64,000 nucleotides of DNA from Alphaproteobacteria bacterium (GCA_021776235.1 JAJFGG010000038.1:1-64000); one strand, 5' to 3'; positions 16,166-24,748 are shown, counted from the first letter of the stretch. A program made the numbers and translations. The notes: a model not told the origin generated them from the sequence alone.

Positions 16166-19100
16166 TTAGATAATAAAGTCGTCCTGATGCAAATTGGCGA
16201 TTTGAACGCCGATGAGCGTCACCGTCCCTTCGTTGCTGAAGGTAATCGTTGTGTCCGTGGTGCCGACGTTATCGTCGGCCAAGGCCAGCAGATCTCCCAG
16301 GTTACCCAGGTTGAGCGCGGTAACATCGATCCTGTCCTCCGACCCGGCACCCGCCGAGAAGTCGGTGATCGTATCGTGGCCGTTGTATTCGCCGAACACA
16401 AACAAGTCATCGCCAATGCCGCCGGTGTATCTGTCATTGTCGGACTCGATCACGACAATGGCGCCATCGCCATCATCATGCTTGTCATGGCCTTTGCCTT
16501 TGTCATGACCCTTGCCGCCGCCATGACCACCATGGCCGTGATCGTCGTCGTGGTCGTGTTTGTCGTGGCCCTTGCCTTTGCCTTTGTCATGGCCCTTGCC
16601 GCCACCATGACCACCATGGCCACCATGGCCGTGATCGTCGTCATGGTCGTGTTTGTCGTGTCCCTTGCCTTTGTCATGGCCCTTTTCTTTGCCATGGCCC
16701 TTGCCATGGTGGTGGCCGTGATGTCCATGGCCGCCGGCGTCGATCTCGACCACCGCGCCCGCATCGATGATGGTGTCGTTGCCGCCGTCGCCGGTGACCT
16801 CGTCGTCGCCGGTGCGGGCGTCGATCAGGTCATTACCGCCATTGCCGCGGATCAGGTTGCCGCCGCCATCGCCAAGCAGTTCGTCGTCAATTCTCGAGCC
16901 GGTAATATCCTCTATGTTGGCCAGGGTATCGACGCCGCCTTCTCCGTCGTGCGCCACGCCCGCCGCCAGGTCGACGAAGACACCGGCGCCGGCTGTATTG
17001 AAATCAACCCGGTCCACGCCGCCGCCGCCATCAATGAAGTCATCGCCCTGATCGCCACGAAACTGTTCGTCGGCGGCGCTGCCAAGCAGTGTGTCATCGT
17101 AATGGGAGCCCCATGCACGGCTCACGCCGGTGAAGGTATCCAGGCCGATATTCGCGACATCCCCGCCAGCGCTGCTATACGATTCGCCATTGATCAGATC
17201 GACAGTGACGGCGGCGTCGGCACTGCTGAAGCGCACCCGTGTCGTGCCGTTACCGGTGATCGTGTCGTCGCCGCCCATGCCCTCGATGTCGGCCAGGTCA
17301 AAATAGGAACTCTGGAAACTGCCATCGACGGTGAAGGTGTCGGCGAAATCGCTGCCCTGGATGAACTCGACACCGGTCAAGGTATCGGTGCCGACACCCG
17401 CGCCGATGACCGTCGACACGACGCTCAGGGTCGCGGTGATCCCGCCGGTGGCGTCGGTATATATGGCCCTGTCGTAATCGAACGGGCCTTCGCCGTTGCC
17501 GCCGGTATAGATGTTGTCATCCGTGCCCGAGCCGCCAATCAGGGTGTCGTTGCCGGCACCGCCCTGCAGAGTGTTGACGCCGTCACCGCCTTCGATAACG
17601 TCATCTCCGCCGCCGCCCACGATACGGTCATCACCACCGCCGCCCTGCAGCAGGTCGTCGCCGCCCTCGCCGCGGATGAAATTGGCGCCGTCATCGCCGA
17701 TCAGCGTATCGCCATTGTTGCTGCCACGGATATTTTCAATGTTGAAAAGGGTATCAACATTGCCCCAGCCGTCGTCGTAGGTGAAACCGGCGGCCAGATT
17801 GACGGTAACCGCGCCAGGTGTGCTGTAGCGGACCGTGTCGGCGCCTGCGCCGCCGTCGATCCAGTCGTCGCCACCGCGCATGCGGAATTCGTCGTCGCCG
17901 GCGCTTCCCAACGCATAATCCTCGTGATTGGTGCCGCGCAGGCTGAAAATACCGGCACCGATGGTATCGGTGCCGCCCCAGCCATCCAATACCGTATTGG
18001 CGCCAACGGTGGTGGTCGAAGGGTCGCCGAAGGTGAACGCTGCCGACGACAGGTTGGCGAATATGCCGTCCGGCGAAGCATGATACGAAATCCGTGTCAG
18101 TCCATTACCCGAAATGGTGTCATCACCCGCCATGCCCTGGAATTCGGTGAATGTTCCGAAAGAGCCGTTGAAGCCGCCATCAGCCGACATAACGTCGTTG
18201 CCGCTGGAACCGTCAATCCGTTCGACACTGGTCAATGAGTCTGTATTGCCCCATCTGTCAGTGACCGTACTGACGGCGCCCAAGTGCGCAACAATGCTGC
18301 TGCTCGTTGTCGGTATGTCGTCATACTGATCGTTCCGGTAACTGGCGATGTCATAGCCGCCGCCGCCATCGATATCATCGTTGCCGCTGCCGCCCTGGAA
18401 CCAATCGTCGCCGCCGGCACCGGACATCGTGTCGTCGCCACCATTGCCCTGCAGGCTATTTGCTCCGCCGTCACCAACGAGTGTATCGCCCAGGCTGGAG
18501 CCCTGGATATCTTCAAAGCCGGAAAGCGTATCCGTATCGCCCCAGTTGTCCGTGGCAAGGCCCGCGGCAAGGTCCACCGTGACACCCTGAGTGACCGGGA
18601 TGTCGTCCCAGTAGGCGTTCTCATGATAGCGGACGGCGTCCCGCCCGGATCCACCTGTCAAATCGTCGCCGCCCGAGCCGCCGACGACGGTGTCATTATC
18701 GGCGCCGCCGTCGATGGTATCGGCACCGCTAGCGCCGGACAGGTAGTCGTTACCGCCACGGCCGTCGATGTCATCGCCGCCATCGCCGCCAAACAGTTGG
18801 TTGTCTAGATTGTCACCAAGAATGGTGTCATTGAGCTGTGAGCCTCCCACATTCTCGATGCTGACAAGGGTATCGGTATACCCCCAGCCATCAGTGGCGG
18901 TGCCCGCCAGCAGGTCAACGTAGGCGCCCTGAGTGATGGCGCCGGCGCCATCGAAACCGTCGTCAAAATACTCGGCCGAATCCCAGTTCGCGCCGCCATC
19001 AAGAATGTCGTTGCCGCTGCCGCCGTACAGGCTGTCGTTGCCCGCCAAGCCATACAGTTCATCGTTGCCCATGCGGCCGAAGGCGTAGTTATCTCCGGTC

Positions 19101-19702
19101 GTGAGCGTGATGATATCGTCGCCATAGCTGCCGTGGGCAGCTTCGAAATTGAGGACCGTATCATTGAACAGCACGTTTCCGAACGCGTCCAGTTCCTGGG
19201 CGGTACCGGCGTTAAGATCGATAATCACGCCTTGCACGCCAGGGTCTTCATAGAACAGAACGTCGAAGCCCCCCGCCGCATCGACCCAATCGTTTCCGGC
19301 ACCGGGCCAGAACCAGTTATAGCCGCCGTCGCCGATCAAAATGTCGTCATGGCTTGAACCGGTGACCCCTTCAATGCTGACAAGGGTATCAAAGGTGCCC
19401 CAACCATCGCTAGCGGTCCCCGCCGCCAGATCTACGGTCACGGCGCTTGGGCTGTCGCTGTAGTCTGCAGTATCGACAAACTGAACGTTCGTACCGCCGT
19501 CAAGCAGGTCATTGCCCGGTCCGCCGTTCAAATAGTCGTCACCAGCTTCGCCATACAGATCATCATTTCCCATACCGCCCGACAGTCCGTCGTCCCCAGC
19601 GTCGGCGAAAAGAACGTCATCGCCATCCTGGCCGTCGAGCCAGTCGTCGCCCGTCGTGCCAAACAAAACATCGTTACCCGGTGTACCGTTGATGATCGCC
19701 AT
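16166..19702 (-). CDS. large RTX calcium-binding repeat protein, probable type I secreted
   Basis: A 1178-aa acidic protein made of repeated hemolysin-type nonapeptides (GGxGxDxLx), for example GGMGNDDLYGEAGDD near the start, interleaved with blocks of the type AVTVDLAAGTASDGWGTFDTL and SIEGVTGSSHDD that recur about seven times. No enzymatic domain is seen. Residues 990-1080 form a His/Lys/Gly/Asp-rich insert. The C-terminus (YTGGIGDDLFVFGEYNGHD ... HQDDFII) has the hydrophobic, acidic ending of type I secretion substrates; there is no N-terminal signal peptide. No ABC or HlyD genes are nearby, so export would use a transporter encoded elsewhere. A surface or matrix calcium-binding role is inferred. 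Confidence 0.88.
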   Translation of the reverse strand: MAIINGTPGNDVLFGTTGDDWLDGQDGDDVLFADAGDDGLSGGMGNDDLYGEAGDDYLNGGPGNDLLDGGTNVQFVDTADYSDSPSAVTVDLAAGTASDGWGTFDTLVSIEGVTGSSHDDILIGDGGYNWFWPGAGNDWVDAAGGFDVLFYEDPGVQGVIIDLNAGTAQELDAFGNVLFNDTVLNFEAAHGSYGDDIITLTTGDNYAFGRMGNDELYGLAGNDSLYGGSGNDILDGGANWDSAEYFDDGFDGAGAITQGAYVDLLAGTATDGWGYTDTLVSIENVGGSQLNDTILGDNLDNQLFGGDGGDDIDGRGGNDYLSGASGADTIDGGADNDTVVGGSGGDDLTGGSGRDAVRYHENAYWDDIPVTQGVTVDLAAGLATDNWGDTDTLSGFEDIQGSSLGDTLVGDGGANSLQGNGGDDTMSGAGGDDWFQGGSGNDDIDGGGGYDIASYRNDQYDDIPTTSSSIVAHLGAVSTVTDRWGNTDSLTSVERIDGSSGNDVMSADGGFNGSFGTFTEFQGMAGDDTISGNGLTRISYHASPDGIFANLSSAAFTFGDPSTTTVGANTVLDGWGGTDTIGAGIFSLRGTNHEDYALGSAGDDEFRMRGGDDWIDGGAGADTVRYSTPGAVTVNLAAGFTYDDGWGNVDTLFNIENIRGSNNGDTLIGDDGANFIRGEGGDDLLQGGGGDDRIVGGGGDDVIEGGDGVNTLQGGAGNDTLIGGSGTDDNIYTGGNGEGPFDYDRAIYTDATGGITATLSVVSTVIGAGVGTDTLTGVEFIQGSDFADTFTVDGSFQSSYFDLADIEGMGGDDTITGNGTTRVRFSSADAAVTVDLINGESYSSAGGDVANIGLDTFTGVSRAWGSHYDDTLLGSAADEQFRGDQGDDFIDGGGGVDRVDFNTAGAGVFVDLAAGVAHDGEGGVDTLANIEDITGSRIDDELLGDGGGNLIRGNGGNDLIDARTGDDEVTGDGGNDTIIDAGAVVEIDAGGHGHHGHHHGKGHGKEKGHDKGKGHDKHDHDDDHGHGGHGGHGGGKGHDKGKGKGHDKHDHDDDHGHGGHGGGKGHDKGKGHDKHDDGDGAIVVIESDNDRYTGGIGDDLFVFGEYNGHDTITDFSAGAGSEDRIDVTALNLGNLGDLLALADDNVGTTDTTITFSNEGTVTLIGVQIANLHQDDFII
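16463..16738 (-). repeat. His/Lys/Gly/Asp-rich low-complexity repeat within the RTX gene
   Basis: This stretch encodes residues 990-1080 of the RTX protein. It opens with GHGHHGHHHGKGHGKEK and then repeats units such as GHDKGKGHDKHDHDDDHGHG two to three times, with nearly identical DNA. The composition suggests binding of zinc, nickel or copper, in contrast to the calcium sites of the flanking RTX repeats. Slippage at the repeated DNA could vary its length between strains. Confidence 0.8.
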
Positions 19703-20161
19703 AATTCAGCCTCTCCGTGCTTTTCAGGCCGCGAGCATCTCGGACGCGCGGCACCCCCGCAAAATTTGTAATTTATCTGTTAACAATCAATTATGTCGGC
19801 AGTTTCCATAGCCGCCAATATCAAATATGAAACGAATTAAAATCATACAACGTGGTTTTTCTCACATACTTGAAAAAATCACCGGTAAAAGGTGCGGTTT
19901 TTGTTATTTTGACTTATTTTAAATGTTGAAATTCGTTTGAATTCTCCGACCCATCGCCCGGCGCAGGCCGTGCTGCCATAGCCTTGATCCAAAGCGAACC
20001 TGCGCTATATCGCTACGGCAATGCGTCAAGTGTGGGCGCTATTGCTGGAAAAAGATGCAGCGGCGCCGAAATCGATTGTTCCCTCTGAACCTCGGGGATA
20101 ATCGTATCAAGGTCTCCAGACCCCTTACAATCAGGTTGTCGGCGTCTAGGTGACAACACCG
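19703..20161. other. AT-rich upstream region of the RTX gene
   Basis: About 460 bases without a credible gene. The part nearest the RTX start (19760-19950) is strongly AT-rich compared with the surroundings and probably holds its promoter and regulatory sites. An imperfect hairpin ACCGGTAAAAGGTGCGGT followed by T residues lies near 19881-19905. The remainder is unremarkable. Confidence 0.4.
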
Positions 20162-20488
20162 CTACTCCACCCTCTCAGGAAACAGCCCCGGCATCCAGCG
20201 CGAGGCAGATTTCGCGGGAAAGGCAAGGCGCAGTGGCACGTGGATGGTTGCAGAAACCAGGACGCCTCTTTCGAGAAGCGCCGATGTCACGCGCCGTGCA
20301 TTTCTTTTGCCGGTATCCAACAGGCCCGCGACTTCACGTCTGGGTAGTTCGCCGCGATAGAGCACGGCTTGCAAAATTGCAGCTGATTTCTTGGGCAAGG
20401 CATCGGCTCTGTTTGCAGGTTCGCCCGGCTGGCCGCTTGGAGACCCACCGCGTGCACCGTTCAGCCAGCGGCGGCATATTACCAGGCA
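20162..20488 (-). pseudogene. C-terminal remnant of a Fic-family protein
   Basis: The last 108 codons of a minus-strand reading frame resemble the C-terminal winged-helix part of Fic-family proteins: ILQAVLYRGELPRREVAGLL, then RNARRVTSALLERGVLVS, then VPLRLAFPAKSASRWMPGLF and the end. The catalytic HPFxxGNG motif and the whole Fic core are absent. Upstream sequence in this frame is only the shadow of the DUF924 gene on the other strand. It is therefore a decayed fragment of an AMP-transferase-type protein, perhaps from a toxin or regulator locus. An independent small winged-helix gene is a less likely alternative. Confidence 0.5.
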
Positions 20489-20611
20489 ACTCAAAGCTGA
20501 TGCCGTAATCGCAGCTGGTAATGAGGACCATGGACATGGAAATCCCCTGTCGGCTAGTTTGTTATCCTGTCCCGGCAACCGTCTGCCGGCATTTCCATTG
20601 GGTGGCCTAAC

Positions 20612-21262
20612 ATGAGCAGCGAAAGCATGAGCAGCGAAAGCATGGGGGAAATCGTCAGCTTCTGGCTCGGCCCCAGCCTGGAGAGCCCCGAGGCGGCGTC
20701 CGGCCGCCGGGAGTGGTGGTACGAGGGCGGTGCGCCTGTCGACGACGCCATACGCGCCCGCTTCGGCCACCTGGTGCGACAGGCCTGCGCGGGCCAACTC
20801 ATGGCCTGGCAAGCCACGCCCGGCGGGGCGCTGGCGCTGGTCCTGCTGCTCGACCAGTTCACCCGGAACCTTTATCGCAATACGCCCCGGGCCTATGGGG
20901 GTGATGCCCGCGCCTTCGAAATCGTCACCCGGGCCATTGAACAAAAGCTCGATACCGCGCTGCCCCCCGTCTCGCGGATCTGGCTCTACCACCCCTTTCA
21001 TCATGCCGAAGACGTCGCGGATCAGGACCGCGGGCTGGCTTTGCTCGATGGGCTCCGGCAGGACGCGCCCGCGGCATGGCACGCTTATGTGGAACGCAGC
21101 ATCAAGGGCTGGACCCGCCACAGAGATATCGTTGCCCGCTTTGGGAGGTTTCCCCATCGCAACGCGGTGCTGGCCCGAGCCTCGACCGACGAGGAAGATG
21201 CTTTTCTGAAAACCAATGGCGAGGCCTTCGGGCAGGGCCCGAAGCCAGCGCCGGCAGAATAG
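20612..21262 (+). CDS. DUF924 family protein
   Basis: A 216-aa soluble protein of the DUF924 (TPR-like helical) family. Recognisable segments are IVSFWLGP near the start, REWWYEGG, the strongly conserved ALALVLLLDQFTRNLYRNTPRAYGGD, WLYHPFHHAED and RFGRFPHRNAVLAR near the end. The family's biochemical role is not established. The start is ambiguous because the first 15 bases (ATGAGCAGCGAAAGC) are duplicated in tandem, giving three in-frame ATGs at residues 1, 6 and 11. The third is closest to the conserved domain. It is probably monocistronic. Confidence 0.85.
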   Translation: MSSESMSSESMGEIVSFWLGPSLESPEAASGRREWWYEGGAPVDDAIRARFGHLVRQACAGQLMAWQATPGGALALVLLLDQFTRNLYRNTPRAYGGDARAFEIVTRAIEQKLDTALPPVSRIWLYHPFHHAEDVADQDRGLALLDGLRQDAPAAWHAYVERSIKGWTRHRDIVARFGRFPHRNAVLARASTDEEDAFLKTNGEAFGQGPKPAPAE

Positions 21263-21603
21263 AAAAGCAATATCCTCGAAAGAAAAGCCTCAATCGAGCC
21301 CGTCCCGCCCAGGAGCAAAACTTTCATTTACTGCGCTCCGATAGGCTGGTTTCGATCGCTTGCTCACAGGTAAAACAGATGGCGTACGTCTGATCCATGA
21401 CACTGGCAACAAACGTGAAACCCTCTGATGCAGATCAATTCCATTATTGCGCTCCGGATGTAGGGTTTGCTGCCGGCCCCGATTGCGGGGCATGCCGTGA
21501 TCGTAAAGCCGGTCACCGCCAGGCCAAACCGCTGGCGGGTGGGATCCATATAATTTTGCTGCCCATTGCGCTGGCAGCGCAAGCCAGAGGGAGAGGACGT
21601 CGC
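21263..21603. other. intergenic region before the CBS protein gene
   Basis: About 340 bases with no supported gene. An in-frame extension of the CBS ORF back to 21397 has no homology-like features and is not accepted. The segment GCCGGCCCCGATTGCGGGGCATGCCG (21473 region) can fold into a GC-rich hairpin. TTACTGCGCTCCGATAGG and TTATTGCGCTCCGGATG are two related words about 110 bp apart. Their meaning is unclear. Confidence 0.35.
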
Positions 21604-22023
21604 ATGGTTAGAAAGCTCATCCCCGATATCTTATCCGGTCAGGATATCTTTCAGCTGACCGCCGATGCCACGGTCCGGGATGCCGCGCAGGGCATGGCGG
21701 CGCGGGATGTCAATTCCGTGGCGGTGACCAATGATGGCCGTTTGCTTGGCATTTTCACGGGAACCGATTTGATCAAGAAGGTGGTCGCCGCGGGCCTCGA
21801 TCCCGATCTGACTTTGATGCGTGATGTGATGACCCCTGATCCGGAGACGGCCAGCCCCGGCTTCAATGCCATCGAGGCCCTGCACCGTATGCAGGACGGA
21901 CGCTTTCGGCATCTGCCGATTGTCGAAGACGGCCGGCTGCTGGGCATCCTGTCGCGCCGGGATTTCCTGGGCTACGAGATCGAAGAGCTCGAACATCAGG
22001 AACATCTCTGGGAAAGGATCTGA
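21604..22023 (+). CDS. CBS-domain pair protein
   Basis: A 139-aa protein made only of two CBS domains. The first spans about residues 10-65 (LTADATVRDAAQGMAARDVNSVAV, then GIFTGTDL), the second about 75-125 (VMTPDPETASPGFNAIEALHRM, then GILSRRDFLGYEI). The ATG at 21604 has GAGAGG a few bases upstream and starts exactly before the first domain. Such stand-alone pairs bind adenine nucleotides or related ligands and modulate partner proteins. The downstream convergent gene encodes a membrane protein, and a short repeat unit separates them. The partner is unknown. Confidence 0.85.
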   Translation: MVRKLIPDILSGQDIFQLTADATVRDAAQGMAARDVNSVAVTNDGRLLGIFTGTDLIKKVVAAGLDPDLTLMRDVMTPDPETASPGFNAIEALHRMQDGRFRHLPIVEDGRLLGILSRRDFLGYEIEELEHQEHLWERI

Positions 22024-22027
22024 CGGC

Positions 22028-22046
22028 AAGGACCATTGGCATTATT
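22028..22046. repeat. dispersed repeat half-unit (AAGGACCATTGG type)
   Basis: AAGGACCATTGGCATTATT lies between the convergent CBS and membrane protein genes. It matches the repeat word at 44130-44146 and the arms at 59658-59788. The TTA at 22042-22044 is the stop codon of the membrane protein on the minus strand. Confidence 0.6.
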
Positions 22047-22725
22047 CCGTCACGGTCACGTCGATGCGCGGGCCGTGCCCCTGGCCCATGTAGGCGAGCA
22101 TTGCGTAGATAAAAAGCACGACGCCGCCCATCTCCATGCCTTCTTCGAGGGCATTCCACAGGTTGTAGGCCAGGGTCTTCAGCAGATCATTGTCTTCGTA
22201 CCAATCGGTGGCGAACTCGATGCCGGCCGCGCCGCCAAGGTAGATGCAACCGGAGAGCACGAACAGCGCCCGGGTCCGTGCGGGGAGGTGCCGCAGGAAG
22301 GGGAGATAGGCCAGGGCGAATATCCCGGCGCTGCCCAGAAACAGCCATCTTGGGTGCGCGAGCACGGTATTGAGGGTCTCGTGCAGGCCGGCGACTTCGT
22401 CCATGGAGAGGACCGCAAAGGCCAGCGAGAGACCGTACCAGTGCCGGGTCCAGGGGTCCCGGTCGGCCCGTTTGCGCCGGGCGATGAGAAACAACAGCGC
22501 GGACGCAAGCAGCAGCAGGCTTGCGCCAAACCAGGTGGGCAGGCTGTCCTCTTCGTCCACATCGAAGAATTGCCGCAGCAGCCAAGGCAGCCTGTGCCAT
22601 TCATGGTGCCAGACCTGCAGCATGACGTGGGCCGCCAGCAACGCGGCCATGATGGCGGTTAGCAGCCAAACCAGCGACTTCGCGGATATCTGCAGCTCGC
22701 AGTAGGGTTCCATCTTCATGACCAT
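22042..22725 (-). CDS. multi-pass membrane protein of unknown function
   Basis: A 227-aa inner-membrane protein with about six hydrophobic helices (roughly residues 16-38, 63-82, 92-112, 126-146, 151-171 and 196-217). The most striking features are acidic and His residues in or beside the helices: SMDEVAGLHETLN and NALEEGMEMGGV. They recall metal- or proton-handling membrane hydrolases, but I cannot name a family. It is on the minus strand, converging with the CBS gene. It ends on a stop codon inside a dispersed repeat unit. The function is unknown. Confidence 0.75.
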   Translation of the reverse strand: MVMKMEPYCELQISAKSLVWLLTAIMAALLAAHVMLQVWHHEWHRLPWLLRQFFDVDEEDSLPTWFGASLLLLASALLFLIARRKRADRDPWTRHWYGLSLAFAVLSMDEVAGLHETLNTVLAHPRWLFLGSAGIFALAYLPFLRHLPARTRALFVLSGCIYLGGAAGIEFATDWYEDNDLLKTLAYNLWNALEEGMEMGGVVLFIYAMLAYMGQGHGPRIDVTVTE

Positions 22726-22928
22726 GACGCGCTCCCGACATTGCCGGCAATAGTCAGCCCGGAAATGCTCTGGTCATCATGGCAAAATTTAGGGCTGAAT
22801 GCGACGCATCAACAGGCGCCAATATGAAAAGTTGCGTGCAACAGGAGGCAACGTGTTTAATCATCCAACAAGGGTGCCTTTCGCCGCAGGTTTCAAAGGA
22901 GCGGGAGCGCCCTGAGAGGGGGGCGGAC

Positions 22929-23246
22929 ATGAGCCCGAGAATACGCACCATAGCTGTTCTGCTGGGAACCCTATGCATGGCGGTGACCCTTGTTTATGCC
23001 GCCTCGATCATTATGGCCCGGCCGTCCAACGCCGGTCTGCCGTCTAGCGCGACGGCGACCTTTGAACCGCCTGACAAGCCGTACGTGTTGACGGCCAAGT
23101 CGGACAAAAACGAGGGCAGGCGCAAGAAGGGCAAAGGCAAGAACAACAAAAAAAGTAAGAAGAACAAAAAGAGCAAGAAGAGTAAAAAAAGTAGGAAGAG
23201 CATGAAACCTCCGGGTCATCCCCCGCCGGACCCGTCGCCCTCCTGA
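22929..23246 (+). CDS. small membrane-anchored protein with a lysine-repeat tail
   Basis: A 105-aa protein. The ATG at 22929 has GAGGGGGG shortly upstream; an earlier in-frame start at 22779 adds 50 residues without features. Residues 8-30 form a single hydrophobic segment (signal anchor or signal peptide). After a linker ending in EPPDKPYVLTAK there is a run of basic repeats (KKGKGKNNKKSKKNKKSKK and more), then a proline-rich end PPGHPPPDPSPS. The tail would carry more than 20 positive charges. If outside the cytoplasm it might bind DNA, LPS or other polyanions; if inside, it could bind nucleic acid at the membrane. No family recognised. Confidence 0.62.
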   Translation: MSPRIRTIAVLLGTLCMAVTLVYAASIIMARPSNAGLPSSATATFEPPDKPYVLTAKSDKNEGRRKKGKGKNNKKSKKNKKSKKSKKSRKSMKPPGHPPPDPSPS

Positions 23247-23363
23247 GATGATGTGCCGCGCCGGAAGATCGCGGGGTTGAGGTGACGGTGTGCCAGGTGC
23301 AAACGGAATGCCCCGCTGACCGGTTGACCCGGCTGGCACGCTCCGATTGGCTGACGCAGCGGG

Positions 23364-23750
23364 CTATGCGGCCACTTGCATGGCCTGGGACAGTTTTTCC
23401 TGCAGACTGCGCAGATCAAACGGCTTCATCAGCACCTGCATGTTGTCGATGCCGCTGGCCCGGGCCCGTTCGGCCGCGCCGATGTATCCGGTCATCACGA
23501 CGACGGGCATGTGGATGCCGCCGGCCCGCATCTGTTGGATCAGGTCAATGCCGTTGCCGGCCGGAAGATTGACGTCAATCAGGCCGGCATCCGCGCCAAG
23601 CGTCCTGATGACCCCCATGTTGGTGGGGGCGTGGTCGAACCAGACACAGGTCCAGCCGCTGCGGTCGAAATGCAGCCTGATCGCTTCGAAAAGCGCGGAA
23701 TCATCTTCAACCACCAGTATGGTCCGCCGGGCATGGGTCTCTATGGGCAT
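23364..23750 (-). CDS. single-domain response regulator (orphan receiver)
   Basis: A 128-aa receiver domain without an output domain. VVEDD (residues 13-17) supplies the acidic pocket, and the phospho-acceptor Asp is in GLIDVNLPAGNGIDL. VVMTGY carries the switch Thr, and the conserved Lys is in VLMKPFD. It is a CheY/FixJ-N-like protein acting in a phosphorelay or by protein-protein contact. No histidine kinase lies beside it. A palindromic TTAGAGCA repeat (23780-23823) sits about 30 bp upstream of the start and may interfere with or form part of its leader. Confidence 0.88.
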   Translation of the reverse strand: MPIETHARRTILVVEDDSALFEAIRLHFDRSGWTCVWFDHAPTNMGVIRTLGADAGLIDVNLPAGNGIDLIQQMRAGGIHMPVVVMTGYIGAAERARASGIDNMQVLMKPFDLRSLQEKLSQAMQVAA

Positions 23751-23779
23751 GGGTCAAAGCCTCTGCTTGGATCAAAGAG

Positions 23780-23823
23780 TTAGAGCAACTCGTCTGCGTT
23801 CAAATGAACGCAGGTTGCTCTAA
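23780..23823. repeat. palindromic TTAGAGCA repeat unit
   Basis: A 44-bp near-perfect hairpin: outer arms TTAGAGCAAC and GTTGCTCTAA, inner arms CTGCGTTCA and TGAACGCAG around a two-base loop. The outer arm begins with the same TTAGAGCA word as the large element at 48333-48506. It lies in the leader of the receiver gene and could also act as a bidirectional terminator, although no long T run follows. Confidence 0.65.
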
Positions 23824-23932
23824 TGGTTAAAAAACCACAAAGATTATGACCAATACTGGTTAACGGCAGGTAAACGCCTGCATCCCGCCGCCTATGGGCC
23901 GGCGCGCATTCTGAAAAAGGGAATAGCCGCGG

Positions 23933-24748
23933 CTACGAACTTTTCTCGCCGCGCAATTTCTCCCAATCAAACAGGGACGGTTCCTTGTCCTTGAAGCGCT
24001 GCACCGCGGCCTTGTGATAGGGCGTCACCAGGGCCATGCCCTGGGCGTCGGCTTCCAACTCCAACAGGGTGCGGTGATCCAGATTGTAGGACTGGTTGAG
24101 GATGTTCTTCGCCATGCCGATGGCCGCGGTGGAGGCGTGGCGGAAGCGGCCGGCAAATTCGCGGACCTCCGCCATGGCGCTGTCCCGGGGCACGATATCC
24201 AGGATCAGGCCCAGTTCCTTGGCTTCCTCGGCCCCCACTTTGCGGGCCGAATAAACCAGCTCCTTGGCCCGCTGCAGGCCGACCAGACGGGGCAGGATGA
24301 AAAAGCCGCCCCAATCGGGCACCGCGCCAATGCGGCCGAAGGCCTGCATGAACATCCCCGCCGGGGTGGCAAAGACAAAGTCCGCCGCCAGGGCCAGGTT
24401 GCAGCCCGCGCCCGCCGCCGGGCCATCGACCAGGCTGATCACCGGCAGTTCGATATGCGCCATGTCATAGATAATATCATGGTCGGCCCGCAGGCCGCGC
24501 CGGGTGCCCAAAGAGGTGCGCTCGTCACTGCCCATGGCCTTGACGTCGCCGCCGGCGCAAAAGGCGCCGCCGGCGCCGGTCAGGATCAGCGCTTTCACTT
24601 CCTCGCCGGCCTGCTCTTTCACCAGCTTCAGGGCGACGCGCATATCATCCCGCATCTCCGGGCTCAGGGCGTTGCGGGCGTCGGGGCGAAACAGGGTAAT
24701 GGTGGCGAGCTCGTCGCTGATGTCGAATTTGATATGTTTGAAGTCCAT
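23933..24748 (-). CDS. PaaG-like crotonase-family enoyl-CoA isomerase/hydratase
   Basis: A 271-aa crotonase. The oxyanion-hole strands are AFCAGGDVKAMG and DGPAAGAGCNLALAADF. The two glutamates of classical hydratases are absent (Asn in GAGCNLA and Phe in MQAFGRIG). Instead it carries AVPDWGG, matching the catalytic Asp position of PaaG-like isomerases. So isomerase or ring-epoxide isomerase chemistry is more likely than water addition. It is divergent from the zinc alcohol dehydrogenase at 24975. The substrate is unknown. Confidence 0.82.
   Translation of the reverse strand: MDFKHIKFDISDELATITLFRPDARNALSPEMRDDMRVALKLVKEQAGEEVKALILTGAGGAFCAGGDVKAMGSDERTSLGTRRGLRADHDIIYDMAHIELPVISLVDGPAAGAGCNLALAADFVFATPAGMFMQAFGRIGAVPDWGGFFILPRLVGLQRAKELVYSARKVGAEEAKELGLILDIVPRDSAMAEVREFAGRFRHASTAAIGMAKNILNQSYNLDHRTLLELEADAQGMALVTPYHKAAVQRFKDKEPSLFDWEKLRGEKSS

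Noticed and set aside
16463-16738. CRISPR-like repeats in the RTX gene
   Set aside because: The repeats are in frame and encode a His-rich peptide; there are no regular unique spacers and no cas genes.
16187-18238. 683-codon plus-strand open frame
   Set aside because: It lies entirely antisense to the RTX gene. Its Val/Ala/Ile-rich repetitive sequence is the mirror of the Asp/Gly repeat codons, and it has no independent start signal or domain.
20489-21157. N-terminal two thirds of the minus-strand frame ending at 20162
   Set aside because: It overlaps the DUF924 gene on the other strand and has no protein features; only the Fic-like last part is kept as a remnant.
22036-22662. 208-codon plus-strand frame
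   Set aside because: It is antisense to the membrane protein, whose hydrophobic helices and spacing are far more gene-like.
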